Source: Actinomadura sp. K4S16
GTDB lineage: Bacteria > Actinomycetota > Actinomycetes > Streptosporangiales > Streptosporangiaceae
NCBI RefSeq assembly: GCF_008327685.1
Contig: NZ_BDDE01000012.1
Span: 744,001-808,000, forward strand
DNA: 64,000 nt
Reading direction: 5' to 3'
Shown: piece by piece, positions 1-8,967 of the stretch
Numbering within the stretch: the stretch's first letter is position 1
How the letters are laid out: every line of letters begins with the position of its first letter
The notes under the pieces: generated by a model
Told to the model about the DNA's origin: nothing
Databases searched by the model: none
Seen by the model: only the letters and a program-made list of their open reading frames with translations
Position numbers and translations under genes: made by a program

Positions 1-698
1 CCGAGGGCCGCGAGCTGCGCCTCGAACGCGTGCCGCTCGCTGTCGTGCAGGAGGGTGAAGGAGTGCGCGCTGGTCCCGGCGGTCGGCACGCCGTACAGCC
101 GGCCCGCCTCCAGGTTGGACGTGGTGGTGAACCCGGCGATGTAGGCGGCGCGGGCGGCGGCCACGGCGGCGCGCTCGTGGGTGCGCCGCGACCCCATCTC
201 GATGATCGGGCGCCCCTGCGCGGCCTGCACCATCCGGGACGCGGCGGACGCGATCGCGCAGTCGTGGTTGAGGATCGACAGGGCGACGGTCTCCAGCAGG
301 ACCGCCTCCCCGAACGTCCCCTCGACCATCAGGATCGGCGATTCCGGGAAATAGCACTCGCCTTCGGGATAGCCCCAGACGTTCCCGGTGAAGCGGTACT
401 TCTCCAGCCAGCGCGCCGTGGGCTCGTCCACGATGCCGTTCGCGGTGAGGAACTCCAGTTCGGCGTCCTCGAAGCGGAACGCCTCGATGGCGTCGAGGAG
501 CCGCCCGACGCCCGCGACGACGCCGTACCGGCGGCCGGCGGGCAGGCTCCGCGCGAACACCTCGAACACCGCGCGGCGGCCGGCCGTCCCGCTGCGGAGG
601 GCCGCCTGCAGCATGGTCAGCTCGTACTGGTCGGTCAGCAGGGCCGTGCCGTCACCAAGGTTCACAAGTGGCACTTTAGGGCCGACTGCGGGCACCAT
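1..698 (-). CDS. pncB: Nicotinate phosphoribosyltransferase (C-terminal part off the window)
   Basis: Makes nicotinate mononucleotide from nicotinate and PRPP in the cytoplasmic NAD salvage pathway. The visible ~232 codons start at ATG 698 (GTG 695 is possible) and read MVPAVGPKVPLVNLGDG, then the family hallmarks DQYELTML (about residue 23), a GSRRTHE motif (about 169, equivalent to the usual EFGTRR signature) and GTSAHSF (about 207). The C-terminal half lies beyond base 1. It is divergent from clpS, the same arrangement as pncB1 and clpS (Rv1330c/Rv1331) in M. tuberculosis. The 250 bp between the two genes contains a 51-bp tandem repeat. Confidence 0.93.
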   Translation of the reverse strand, partial: MVPAVGPKVPLVNLGDGTALLTDQYELTMLQAALRSGTAGRRAVFEVFARSLPAGRRYGVVAGVGRLLDAIEAFRFEDAELEFLTANGIVDEPTARWLEKYRFTGNVWGYPEGECYFPESPILMVEGTFGEAVLLETVALSILNHDCAIASAASRMVQAAQGRPIIEMGSRRTHERAAVAAARAAYIAGFTTTSNLEAGRLYGVPTAGTSAHSFTLLHDSERHAFEAQLAAL

Positions 699-732
699 GG
701 TGACGCGGGCCGCCACACCCGGAGACCACACT

Positions 733-885
733 GAGCGCAGCGAACCGGGGGCGTCGGGGATCGTCCCCCACAAGGAAACGCGTGAGCGCAGCGAACTGGG
801 CGGCGTGGGGCTGGTCCCCCCCAAGGAAACGCGTGAGCGCGGCGAACCGGGCGGCGCGGGGGATCGTTCCCCACAAGGAGAGGGA
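733..885. repeat. 51-bp tandem repeat, three copies, between pncB and clpS
   Basis: Copies begin at 733, 784 and 835, each opening GAGCGCAGCGAAC or close to it and running through a GTCCCC/AAGGAAACGCGT segment. The period is exactly 51 bp (17 codons), so both strands stay open across it and encode repeats such as ERSEPG..VPHKET. No stop interrupts, but no credible protein family fits, and the third copy decays near its end. It occupies the divergent pncB/clpS promoter region, so it may be regulatory or simply a slippage-prone intergenic repeat. Confidence 0.8.
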
Positions 886-949
886 TAGACGCATAGCATC
901 GGATGCGGTGGGCGGACCGACCGCGCGCAGAAAGGGGGCGACCCGGCCA

Positions 950-1255
950 ATGAGCGCCATGAACACGGCGCCCGCACCGGTCGAACAGGAGCGGCCGGGC
1001 GCAGCGGAGGACGTGAGCGCCGACCGGCCCTGGCTGGCGATCGTCTGGAACGACCCGATCAACCTCATGTCGTACGTCACATATGTGTTCCAGGCCGTCT
1101 TCGGCTACCCCAAGACCAAGGCCGAGAAGCTGATGCTCGACGTGCACCACAAGGGCCGCGCCGTGGTGGCCAACGGCACCCGCGAGGAGATGGAGCGGGA
1201 CGTCGAGATCCTGCACTCCTACGGCCTGTGGGCGACCGTGAAGCGGGATGATTGA
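950..1255 (+). CDS. clpS: ATP-dependent Clp protease adaptor ClpS
   Basis: Adaptor that hands N-degron substrates to the ClpA/ClpC chaperone of the Clp protease. The 101-residue product has a disordered start and then the ClpS core: [14 protein letters not shown] (about 32-45), the [15 protein letters not shown] segment (about 55-70) with the conserved His, and the closing [12 protein letters not shown] 950 was chosen because a purine-rich AAAGGGGG lies about 12 nt upstream; ATG 959 is an alternative. The open frame extends back to 782, but only through the 51-bp repeat. It overlaps the DUF2017 gene by 8 bp, indicating translational coupling. Confidence 0.93.
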   Translation: MSAMNTAPAPVEQERPGAAEDVSADRPWLAIVWNDPINLMSYVTYVFQAVFGYPKTKAEKLMLDVHHKGRAVVANGTREEMERDVEILHSYGLWATVKRDD

Positions 1256-1832
1256 CCCGATGAGCCATGTGACGAAGACGCGCCAGGGCTTCCGGGTCCG
1301 GCTGGAGCCGGAGGAGACCGCGCTGCTGCGCGCCCTCATGGAGCAGTTGCTCGCGCTCCTCGGCGACGCGCCCGGCCCCGACGACGAACTGGCCTCCATG
1401 GGCATCGCCGAGAACGCCGTGAAGCCGGACGACCCGGTCCTGGCGCGGCTGTTCCCCGACGCCTACCGCGACGACGGCGAGGCCGCCGGCGAGTTCCGCC
1501 GCTACACCGAGATCGGCCTGCGCGACGGCAAGCGCGAGGCCGCCCGGGCGGTCCTCGGCGCGCTCGGTGAGACCGACACCGACACCGTCCTCGACGAGAA
1601 GCGGATGCAGGAGTGGCTGCGTGCGCTGAACGACGTCCGGCTGGCGCTCGGAACCCGGCTCGACATCACCGAGGACTGGTACGAGGAGGCGGGCGCCCTC
1701 GACCCGCGCGACCCGCGCGCCCCCATGTTCGCCGCCTACGACTGGCTGACGATGCTCCAGGACGGTCTCGTCCACGCCCTGGAAGAGCCGCCCTTGGAGG
1801 AACCTCCCCTTGAGGAGCCTCCCCCGGAGTAG
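1248..1832 (+). CDS. DUF2017 family protein
   Basis: Conserved actinobacterial protein of unknown function that regularly sits directly after clpS (Rv1332 position in M. tuberculosis). The 194-residue product begins with a conserved [19 protein letters not shown] helix (about 16-34), followed by acidic segments and [17 protein letters not shown]. The C-terminus is a low-complexity tail of repeated LEEPP units encoded by an imperfect 15-bp repeat near 1790-1828. The start at ATG 1248 overlaps clpS; ATG 1260 (MSHVTKT) is a plausible alternative. No catalytic motif is seen. The tight linkage suggests a role related to proteolysis, but that is only contextual. Confidence 0.85.
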   Translation: MIDPMSHVTKTRQGFRVRLEPEETALLRALMEQLLALLGDAPGPDDELASMGIAENAVKPDDPVLARLFPDAYRDDGEAAGEFRRYTEIGLRDGKREAARAVLGALGETDTDTVLDEKRMQEWLRALNDVRLALGTRLDITEDWYEEAGALDPRDPRAPMFAAYDWLTMLQDGLVHALEEPPLEEPPLEEPPPE

Positions 1833-1881
1833 CCGCCCTGGGGTGGGGGTTCCGGAGCGGGCGCCTTCTAAGCTTGCGGGC

Positions 1882-2295
1882 ATGCTGACGATTGAACGGG
1901 CCCTGGTCGACCAGATCATCGCGCACGCGCGCGCGGACCACCCCGACGAGGCCTGCGGCATCATCGCGGGCCCGGTCGGCTCGGACCGCCCCGTCCGGTT
2001 CGTCGCCATGGTCAACGCCGAGCGCTCCCCGACGTTCTACCGGTTCGACTCCCAGGAGCAGTTGAAGGTGTGGCGGGAGATGGACGACCGCGACGAGGAG
2101 CCGGTGGTGATCTACCACTCGCACACCGCGACCGAGGCCTACCCCTCCCGCACCGACATCTCCTACGCGTCCGAGCCGACCGCGCACTACGTCCTCGTCT
2201 CGACCCGCGAGGAGGACGAGGCCGAGTTCCGTTCGTTCCGCATCGTGGACGGCGAGGTCACCGAGGAAGAGGTCGTCATCGTCGACGGTTCCTGA
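1882..2295 (+). CDS. mec: Mec: JAMM-family CysO-cysteine peptidase (M67)
   Basis: Zinc metallopeptidase that releases free cysteine from the carrier adduct CysO-Cys. The 137-residue product shows the complete JAMM set: Glu23 in PDEACGIIAG and H79-S-H81-x10-D92 in HSHTATEAYPSRTD. ATG 1882 is preceded by TAAGCT (1869-1874) with exactly 7 nt between, the leaderless-promoter pattern seen repeatedly in this window. The open frame extends upstream to 1810 without family similarity. It is followed by cysO and cysM, as in the M. tuberculosis Rv1334-Rv1336 cluster, although 312 bp separate mec from cysO here. Confidence 0.93.
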   Translation: MLTIERALVDQIIAHARADHPDEACGIIAGPVGSDRPVRFVAMVNAERSPTFYRFDSQEQLKVWREMDDRDEEPVVIYHSHTATEAYPSRTDISYASEPTAHYVLVSTREEDEAEFRSFRIVDGEVTEEEVVIVDGS

Positions 2296-2379
2296 CGGCG
2301 CTGGCAGAAGGAACGGGGCGACCGGGATGAGCGGTGCGCGAGGTCCGGAGGCGGCCGGGACCGGCGGCCTCCCGGCCGG

Positions 2380-2392
2380 TAAACTGGTTGAC
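2380..2392 (+). promoter_or_regulatory. -10 element of a leaderless upstream ORF
   Basis: TAAACT at 2380-2385 followed by 7 nt and then ATG 2393. This is the same TANNNT-N7-ATG geometry as at mec, the esterase and HxlR genes. No good -35 is visible. TTGACA at 2388-2393 looks like a -35 but overlaps the start codon and has no matching -10. Confidence 0.5.
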
Positions 2393-2515
2393 ATGTGGAC
2401 GAGCGGGCATGGGACGGGCGGCGCTGAGCGCCGCGCCGTGGCCCCAGCGGTGCCACCCGTGCAGAGCTTCCTGTTCGGGCACTCGCGCGCCGAGGTCGTC
2501 TACGACTGTCGCTGA
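2393..2515 (+). CDS. Small leaderless upstream ORF in the cysO leader (40 aa)
   Basis: A 40-codon ORF starting MWTSGHGTGGAERR and ending EVVYDCR, with its stop 92 nt before cysO. The start codon sits 7 nt after a TAAACT -10 box, so ribosomes could load on the 5' end of the mRNA. The penultimate residue is the only cysteine. A GC-rich hairpin (2546-2574) lies between it and cysO. Leaderless short ORFs with Cys codons upstream of sulfur genes are known as cysteine-sensing attenuators in mycobacteria. A similar role here is inferred; it may also encode a stable small protein or not be translated. Position within a cysteine-biosynthesis locus is the strongest argument. Confidence 0.45.
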   Translation: MWTSGHGTGGAERRAVAPAVPPVQSFLFGHSRAEVVYDCR

Positions 2516-2545
2516 CGCGCTGATCACGCCTGGAATCATCCCGCC

Positions 2546-2574
2546 GCCCGCCCGGTTCTACGCCAGGGGCGGGC
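2546..2574 (+). promoter_or_regulatory. Hairpin in the cysO leader (candidate attenuator)
   Basis: GCCCGCCC (2546-2553) pairs with GGGCGGGC (2567-2574) around a 13-nt loop. About 15 nt later comes GTTTTAAGGAG, the T-run merging with the cysO ribosome-binding site. The 312-bp leader between mec and cysO (2296-2607) also has a small GCGGCG/CGCCGC hairpin inside the upstream ORF. Nothing else recognisable lies in this stretch, and no known riboswitch consensus was spotted. Confidence 0.4.
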
Positions 2575-2607
2575 AGTCCCGTACGACGTTTTAAGGAGAT
2601 CATCGCG

Positions 2608-2880
2608 ATGGCGATCGAGGTCCGGATCCCGACGATCCTGCGCAACCTCACCGACGGCGCCAAGGCCGTCGAGGGCAAGGGCGGCACGCTCGACGAGCTG
2701 TTCGCCGACCTGGACACCCGGCACGCGGGCCTGCGCGACCGGCTCGTGGACGACAAGGGCCTGCGCAAGTTCGTCAACGTCTACCTGAACGACGAGGACG
2801 TGCGCTTCCTCGGCGGGCTGGAGACGGAGGTCTCCGACGGCGACAGCGTGACGATCCTGCCGGCCGTCGCCGGCGGCTGA
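2608..2880 (+). CDS. cysO: CysO sulfur-carrier protein (MoaD/ThiS family)
   Basis: Ubiquitin-like carrier whose C-terminal thiocarboxylate donates sulfur to CysM. The 90-residue product has the beta-grasp start MAIEVRIPTILRNLTDGA, an ELFADLDTRHAGLRDRL helix region, and the required diglycine end in ILPAVAGG. An excellent AAGGAGAT ribosome-binding site precedes ATG 2608 by 8-9 nt. cysM follows after 21 bp, so the two are almost certainly co-transcribed, with mec supplying the cysteine-releasing step. Confidence 0.95.
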   Translation: MAIEVRIPTILRNLTDGAKAVEGKGGTLDELFADLDTRHAGLRDRLVDDKGLRKFVNVYLNDEDVRFLGGLETEVSDGDSVTILPAVAGG

Positions 2881-3849
<969 letters not shown>

Positions 3850-3956
3850 CCGCCCGGTCGGGCGGCGGGGCGGCAGGGTAGAGTGCGTACTCGAACGAGA
3901 TTCTAGAACCGTCTCGGCGGACGCCCCGCCGGGACGGTCGACCCGGGAGAGTGCGG

Positions 3957-4754
3957 ATGAGCGGGTTCGGGGAGTCGACCGCGGTGAAGCCGGTCGGCGA
4001 GGGCCGGTACGAGGCCGTCCTGGACGAGGGCTACGGCATCGCCCAGGCGCTGAACGGCGGCTACCTGATGGCCGTGCTCGCCCGCGCCGCGGTGGACGCC
4101 TCGCCGCACGAGCACCCCGTCTCGACCGCGGCGAACTTCCACCGCGTCGCCAAGCCCGGCCCCGCCGAGCTGGTCGTCGACTCCCGCAAGGTGGGGCGCA
4201 CGGCCGCCTCGTCCTTCGTCACCCTCGTCCAGGACGGCCGTCCCGTCGTGGACGCGCTGATCACCACCGGCACCCTCGACCCGGCCGCCGAGCCCGACTA
4301 CGCGGCCGCGCCGCCCGCCGAGCTGCCTCCGCTGGAGGAGTGCACGGGGTTCCGCCCGCCCTCCGCCGTCGACAGCGGCTTCGCCGACCAGGTCGACATG
4401 CGCTTCGACCGCACGACGATGGGCTGGCTGGACGGGCGGCCGAGCGGGCGCCCGGACATCCGCGCCTGGTTCCGGCACCGCTGCGGCCAGGAGCCCGACG
4501 GCTACTCCCTCGCCCTCGCCGTCGACGCGCTGCCGCCCGTGGCGCTCAACCTCGGCGCGCAGGGCTGGGCCCCGACCGTCGAGCTGACCTGGCACATGCG
4601 GGCCGTCCCGGCGCCCGGCTGGCTCGCCGTGCACGGCACCGGGCGGCTCCTCGCCGGCGGCTGGTTCGACGAGGAGGTCGAGGTGTGGGACAGCGCCGGC
4701 CGCCTCGTCGCGCAGAGCAGGCAGATCGCCCGCGTGCCCCTCGCCCGCTCCTGA
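3957..4754 (+). CDS. TesB-like acyl-CoA thioesterase (double hotdog)
   Basis: Probable cytoplasmic acyl-CoA thioesterase. The 265-residue product has an N-terminal hotdog half with NGGYLMAVLARAAVDA (about 27-42) and the characteristic AANFHRVAKPGPAEL strand region, and a C-terminal half containing TVELTWHMRAVP and DSAGRLVAQSRQIARV near the end. ATG 3957 has GGGAGA 6 nt upstream; GTG 3951 is too close to it. It sits between cysM and murI, where M. tuberculosis has the rhomboid protease Rv1337. The promoter region has CTCGAACGAG and TTCTAGAA dyads. Substrate is unknown. Confidence 0.82.
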   Translation: MSGFGESTAVKPVGEGRYEAVLDEGYGIAQALNGGYLMAVLARAAVDASPHEHPVSTAANFHRVAKPGPAELVVDSRKVGRTAASSFVTLVQDGRPVVDALITTGTLDPAAEPDYAAAPPAELPPLEECTGFRPPSAVDSGFADQVDMRFDRTTMGWLDGRPSGRPDIRAWFRHRCGQEPDGYSLALAVDALPPVALNLGAQGWAPTVELTWHMRAVPAPGWLAVHGTGRLLAGGWFDEEVEVWDSAGRLVAQSRQIARVPLARS

Positions 4755-4885
4755 CCGCCGCGACACACCGGTGTTCCGGATCGGAAGCGAACGGATCATG
4801 CGCCCGCGCCGTGAGCTGGACGGTTTTCCGGTGCGTGACGGTGTGATGTCCAACGCATGACGCACCCCGGCGGGGTCCTGTCGCT

Positions 4886-4899
4886 TAGCCTTGTGCACC
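4886..4899 (+). promoter_or_regulatory. Leaderless-type -10 box for murI
   Basis: TAGCCT (4886-4891) lies 8 nt before ATG 4900 and there is no Shine-Dalgarno sequence, so transcription probably starts at or next to the A of the start codon. Confidence 0.5.
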
Positions 4900-5739
4900 A
4901 TGTCAGATCCATCCCGGGGGGACGGCCTCCCAGACGCGCCCATCGGGATCTTCGACAGTGGTTTCGGGGGCCTCACGGTGGCCCGTGCCATCCTCGACCA
5001 GTTGCCGAACGAGCCGATCGTCTACCTCGGCGACTCCGCCCGCCAGCCGTACGGGCCGCGCCCGATCGCGCAGGTCCGCGCGTTCGCCCTGGAGATGCTG
5101 GACGAGCTGGTCGACCAGGGCGTGAAGATGCTGGTGATCGCCTGCAACAGCGCCAGCTCGGCGATGCTGCGCGACGCCCGCGAGCGCTACGACGTCCCGG
5201 TCGTGGAGGTCATCAACCCCGCGACCCGGCGCGCCGCCCGTGCCACGTCCAACGGGCGGGTCGGGCTGATCGCCACCGAGGCCACCGTGAACAGCCGCGC
5301 CTACGAGGACGCGTTCGCGGCCGCGCCGCACATCGAGCTGGTCAGCGCCGCCTGCCCGCGCTTCGTCGAGTTCGTCGAGGCGGGCGTGACGATGGGCGAC
5401 GAGCTGCTCGACGCCGCCCGCGGCTACCTGCGTCCGATTGTGGACGCGGACTGCGACACCCTCATCCTCGGCTGCACGCACTACCCGCTCCTGGCGGGCG
5501 TCATCTCGTATGTGGTGGGAGACGGGGTCACACTGGTCTCAAGCGCCGACGAGACCGCCAAGGACGTGTACCGAGTGCTGCACGATCGGGGACTGGCCCG
5601 CGCCGAGGCGAAGCCCCGGCCGCGGCACCGGTTCCGCGCCACCGGTGACCCCGCCGTGTTCGCCGAGCTCGGCCGCCGCTTCCTCGGACCGGAGATCGGC
5701 CCGGTGGAGAGCACGTTGAGCAAGGCTTTGACGACCTGA
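4900..5739 (+). CDS. murI: Glutamate racemase
   Basis: Cofactor-independent racemase that supplies D-glutamate for peptidoglycan. The 279-residue product contains [17 protein letters not shown] (15-31), the two catalytic cysteines in [11 protein letters not shown] (Cys82) and LGCTHYPLL (Cys192), and the [11 protein letters not shown] substrate loop. ATG 4900 is used; a TTG three codons upstream is unlikely. The Rv1339-like gene follows after 31 bp with its own strong ribosome-binding site, as in mycobacteria (Rv1338-Rv1341). Confidence 0.96.
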   Translation: MSDPSRGDGLPDAPIGIFDSGFGGLTVARAILDQLPNEPIVYLGDSARQPYGPRPIAQVRAFALEMLDELVDQGVKMLVIACNSASSAMLRDARERYDVPVVEVINPATRRAARATSNGRVGLIATEATVNSRAYEDAFAAAPHIELVSAACPRFVEFVEAGVTMGDELLDAARGYLRPIVDADCDTLILGCTHYPLLAGVISYVVGDGVTLVSSADETAKDVYRVLHDRGLARAEAKPRPRHRFRATGDPAVFAELGRRFLGPEIGPVESTLSKALTT

Positions 5740-5770
5740 TTCCTCGGGAAACCCAAGAGGAGGAGTGAGC

Positions 5771-6520
5771 GTGCGGGTCACTGTGATCGGCTGCTCCGGC
5801 AGCTTCCCAGGGCCGGACAGCCCCGCGTCCAGCTATCTGATCGAGGCGGACGGCTTCTCCATGCTCCTCGACATCGGCAACGGTGCGGTCGGCAGCCTCC
5901 AGCGCTTCCACGGCGTGCTGGACATCGACGCCATCTGCATTTCGCACCTGCACCCCGACCACTGCCTCGACCTCACCGTCTACTGGATCGCGCGGACGTA
6001 CTGCCCGGACGGCCCGGCCCCGCGCATCCCGGTGTACGGCCCCCGCGGCACCGCGGAGCACATGATCAAGGCGTACGAGCTGGAACCCAACCCGGAGATG
6101 ACCGACACCTTCGACTTCCGCCCGCTGGAGCCGGGGCCGATGCGCATCGGCCCGTTCACGGTGACGACCGCGCTGATGAACCACCCGGTCGAGGCGTACG
6201 GCCTGCGGATCGAGCACGGCGGCAGCGCGCTGACCTACTCCGGCGACACCGGGCACAGCGACGAGCTGGTGCGGCTGGCGCGCGGCTCCGACCTGTTCCT
6301 CTGCGAGGCGGCGTTCGCGGACCGTCCCGGGCTGCCGCCGGACATGCACCTGACGGGCCGGGAGGCGGGCGAGCACGCGGAGCGGGCCGAGGTCGGACGG
6401 CTGGTCCTCACGCACCTGCTGCCGTGGAACGACCCGTCCCAGACGCTCTCCGAGGCGAAGGACAGCGGCTACCGGGGCCCCATCGAACTGGCGGAGGTCG
6501 GCGCCGTCTACGACCTCTGA
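5771..6520 (+). CDS. Metallo-beta-lactamase-fold phosphodiesterase (Rv1339-like)
   Basis: MBL-fold hydrolase; the mycobacterial orthologue Rv1339 is described as an atypical cyclic-AMP phosphodiesterase, so cAMP turnover is the best guess. The 249-residue product starts MRVTVIGCSGSFPGPDSPAS, has the metal-binding SHLHPDHCLDL motif (His59, His61, Asp63, His64), GDTGHSDEL with the bridging Asp, and a late LTHLLPW histidine. GTG 5771 was preferred to GTG 5765 because AGGAGG (5758-5763) is 7 nt from the former and 1 nt from the latter. It is flanked by murI and rph. Confidence 0.88.
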   Translation: MRVTVIGCSGSFPGPDSPASSYLIEADGFSMLLDIGNGAVGSLQRFHGVLDIDAICISHLHPDHCLDLTVYWIARTYCPDGPAPRIPVYGPRGTAEHMIKAYELEPNPEMTDTFDFRPLEPGPMRIGPFTVTTALMNHPVEAYGLRIEHGGSALTYSGDTGHSDELVRLARGSDLFLCEAAFADRPGLPPDMHLTGREAGEHAERAEVGRLVLTHLLPWNDPSQTLSEAKDSGYRGPIELAEVGAVYDL

Positions 6521-6595
6521 CGGCGCCTCCGGCGACGGGTGCGGCTCTGCCCGCGGCGGGCCGCCTCGGTGGGGACCGAGCGCTAGGGTGGGCGC

Positions 6596-7315
6596 ATGGC
6601 TCGCCCCGATGACCGCGCACCCGACAGCCTCCGCCCCGTCCGCATCCAGCGCGGATGGCTCGACCACGCGGAAGGGTCGGTGCTCGTCGAGTTCGGCGCG
6701 ACGCGGGTCCTGTGCGCCGCGTCCGTGCAGGACTCGGTGCCCCGCTGGCGGCGCGACAGCGGGCTCGGCTGGGTCACCGCCGAGTACGCGATGCTGCCGC
6801 GCGCGACCAACACCCGCAACGACCGCGAGTCGGTCAAGGGCCGGATCGGCGGCCGCACCCACGAGATCTCCCGGCTGATCGGCCGGTCGATCCGGGCGTG
6901 CCTGGACTTCAAGGCGCTCGGCGAGAACACCGTCCAGCTCGACTGCGACGTCCTGCAGGCCGACGGCGGCACCCGCACCGCCGCGATCACCGGCGCGTAC
7001 GTCGCGCTGGCCGACGCGGTGAGCTGGATGCGCGAGCGCCGCCTCCTCAAGGGGGACCCGCTCATCACCTCGGTGTCGGCGGTCAGCGTCGGCGTCGTGG
7101 ACGGCGAGCCCCGCCTCGACCTGTGCTACGAGGAGGACTCGGCCGCCGGGACGGACATGAACGTCGTCTGCACCGGCGACGGCCGGTTCGTCGAGGTGCA
7201 GGGCACCGCCGAGGGCGCCCCGTTCGACCGGGCGGAGCTGGACGCGCTGCTCGACCTCGGCGCCGCCGGCTGCGCCGAGCTGACCCGCATCCAGAACGAG
7301 GCCCTCGGCCGATGA
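6596..7315 (+). CDS. rph: Ribonuclease PH
   Basis: Phosphorolytic 3'-5' exoribonuclease that trims tRNA 3' ends. The 239-residue product has the PNPase/RNase PH fold with [18 protein letters not shown] (21-38), [21 protein letters not shown] (phosphate and RNA contacts), [31 protein letters not shown] (about 116-133) and the [11 protein letters not shown] motif. TAGGGT (6584-6589) lies 6 nt upstream of ATG 6596, suggesting a leaderless mRNA. Its stop codon overlaps the start of the next gene (ATGA). Confidence 0.96.
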   Translation: MARPDDRAPDSLRPVRIQRGWLDHAEGSVLVEFGATRVLCAASVQDSVPRWRRDSGLGWVTAEYAMLPRATNTRNDRESVKGRIGGRTHEISRLIGRSIRACLDFKALGENTVQLDCDVLQADGGTRTAAITGAYVALADAVSWMRERRLLKGDPLITSVSAVSVGVVDGEPRLDLCYEEDSAAGTDMNVVCTGDGRFVEVQGTAEGAPFDRAELDALLDLGAAGCAELTRIQNEALGR

Positions 7316-7929
7316 GCCGGATCGTCCTCGCCACCCACAACCAGGGCAAGGTGGCGGAACTCCACCGCATCCTCGGCGACCTCGACGTCGTCGGCCTCGA
7401 CGACTTCCCCGGCGCCCCCGACGTGCCCGAGACCGAGCTGACCTTCGAGGGCAACGCGCTGCTGAAGGCCCGCGCGATCGCCGCGTTCACCGGGCTGCCC
7501 GCCGTCGCCGACGACTCCGGCCTGTGCGTGGACGCGCTGAACGGCATGCCCGGCGTGCTGTCGGCCCGCTGGTCGGGACGGTTCGGCGCCGGCGGCGACC
7601 GCGACGCCGCCAACCTCCGGCTCGTCCTCGACCAGATCGCCGACGTGGCCGACGGCCGGCGCGGCGCCTCGTTCGTGTGCGCGGCGGCGCTGGTGGTCCC
7701 GGGCGGCGCCGAGCACTGCGTCGAGGGACGGATGCACGGCACCGTCATCCGGGAGCCGCGCGGCACCGGCGGGTTCGGCTACGACCCGGTCTTCCTGCCC
7801 GAGGGCGGGACCCGCACGACCGCGGAGCTGACGCCCGCCGAGAAGGACGCCATCAGCCACCGCGGCCGGGCCTTCCGCGCCCTCGCGGAGATCGTCCCGG
7901 ACGCGCTGAAGGCCGCGGGCCTGGCCTGA
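7312..7929 (+). CDS. rdgB: XTP/dITP diphosphatase (Ham1/RdgB family)
   Basis: House-cleaning pyrophosphatase that removes non-canonical purine nucleoside triphosphates. The 205-residue product starts [21 protein letters not shown] with the THNxGK nucleotide motif, then [26 protein letters not shown] (metal-binding acidic cluster), [11 protein letters not shown] and the [11 protein letters not shown] signature near the C-terminus. ATG 7312 overlaps the rph stop by 4 bp; rph and this gene are coupled in most actinobacteria. Confidence 0.95.
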   Translation: MSRIVLATHNQGKVAELHRILGDLDVVGLDDFPGAPDVPETELTFEGNALLKARAIAAFTGLPAVADDSGLCVDALNGMPGVLSARWSGRFGAGGDRDAANLRLVLDQIADVADGRRGASFVCAAALVVPGGAEHCVEGRMHGTVIREPRGTGGFGYDPVFLPEGGTRTTAELTPAEKDAISHRGRAFRALAEIVPDALKAAGLA

Positions 7930-7954
7930 GCCGCCCCCACGGGCTCGGCGCACC

Positions 7955-8044
7955 GTGTCAGCCGCGCCCGTGTCAGCCGCGCCCGTGTCAGCCGCGCCCG
8001 TGTCAGCCGCGCCCGTGTCAGCCGCGCCCGTGTCAGCCGCACCG
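7955..8044. repeat. 15-bp tandem repeat, six copies, in the intergenic gap after rdgB
   Basis: Unit GTGTCAGCCGCGCCC repeated head-to-tail from 7955; five copies are identical and the sixth (8030-8044) ends CCGCACCG. It fills the gap between two convergent genes. There are no spacers, so it is not a CRISPR. The unit has no internal dyad, so it is not a simple terminator. Because 15 is a multiple of three, both strands have open frames through it (for example CQPRP repeats), which I regard as shadows. Confidence 0.95.
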
Positions 8045-8046
8045 CG

Positions 8047-8967
8047 TCATCTGCAGCGCAGCCGGACGAAGGTGCCGTCCCATCCGGCGCGGAGCTCCAT
8101 GAGGTCGACCAGCAGGCGGACGGTCCACAGCCCGAAGCCGCGCTGGAGGGCGGAGTCGGGCGGGACGAAGCCGGTCAGGGAGTCGGGCCCGGGGGACCAG
8201 AAGCCGTTGTCGCCGACCTCGCAGACCAGGTCGGCGCCGTCCTGCCACACCCACAGCCCGATCGGCGGCGTGCCGTGCTGGAGGGCGTTCGCGGCGACCT
8301 CGTTGACGGCGGTGACGAGGTTCTGCGCCTGCTGCTTGGCCAGGCCGTGCCGGCGGGCGCGCTCGCCGACGAACACGCGCAGCGCGTGCAGGTCGTCGCC
8401 GTCGATGGGCAGGTACTCCGTGTCGGCAGGGCGGTCGGAGCGGAACCGGCCGTCGCAGCCGGACCCGAACTCCACCGGGTCGACGTAGTCGGCGTTCTGG
8501 CCGTCGTGGCCCGGGGCGAGCAGCAGCGGATGGGTGCGGCGGGCCTCGTCGAGGACGCGCTGCGGCAGCTCCCCGGCGTCGTAGGGGCACAGGGCGCGCG
8601 CCCCCGAGTCGCCGAAGACGACGTTGATGAGGGACTCGTAGCGGACCCATTCGAGCGTCTGGCGCTCGTCCCATCCGGTCCAGAGCGGTTCGGCGAGGGC
8701 GCAGACGGTGCGCGGGGCGCTGCCCTTCACGATGCTCTGGTAGTCGCGCAGGGTGCGGACGGGATGCTGGTAGAACGTGGCCGAGTCGAGGAAGGCGACC
8801 GTGTCGCCGCGGGCGCCGAGCGAGTCGCGCAGGGCGGTCAGGTTGGGCTCGCGGGCGACGGCGATCACGACCTGGCCGCGCTCCAGGCCCGATTCGAGAT
8901 AGGGCACGGTGACGGACAGGAACTCGTCGGTGCCCCGGTACATGAACGCCTTGTGCTCCAGTGCCAT
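8047..8967 (-). CDS. MEDS sensory domain fused to anti-sigma-type ATPase
   Basis: 306 residues: an N-terminal MEDS domain (about 1-165, opening MALEHKAFMYRGTDEFLS) and a C-terminal GHKL/RsbW-type ATPase domain (about 185-306) with N-box NEVAANALQHG, EVGDNGFWSPGP and GFGLWTVRLLVDLMEL. No phosphoacceptor histidine domain is present, so it should act as a serine kinase/anti-sigma regulator rather than a classical sensor kinase. Its ATG shares a base with the stop of the upstream MEDS-STAS gene (TGATG), so the two are translationally coupled. Signal and target sigma factor are unknown. Confidence 0.82.
   Translation of the reverse strand: MALEHKAFMYRGTDEFLSVTVPYLESGLERGQVVIAVAREPNLTALRDSLGARGDTVAFLDSATFYQHPVRTLRDYQSIVKGSAPRTVCALAEPLWTGWDERQTLEWVRYESLINVVFGDSGARALCPYDAGELPQRVLDEARRTHPLLLAPGHDGQNADYVDPVEFGSGCDGRFRSDRPADTEYLPIDGDDLHALRVFVGERARRHGLAKQQAQNLVTAVNEVAANALQHGTPPIGLWVWQDGADLVCEVGDNGFWSPGPDSLTGFVPPDSALQRGFGLWTVRLLVDLMELRAGWDGTFVRLRCR

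Noticed and set aside
2388-2393. TTGACA as a -35 box for cysO
   Set aside because: No -10 at 16-19 nt downstream; its last base is the start codon of the small leaderless ORF, and TAAACT is the better-placed element.
7955-8044. CRISPR-like repeat array
   Set aside because: The 15-bp units are contiguous, with no unique spacers, and no cas genes are nearby; it is a simple tandem repeat.
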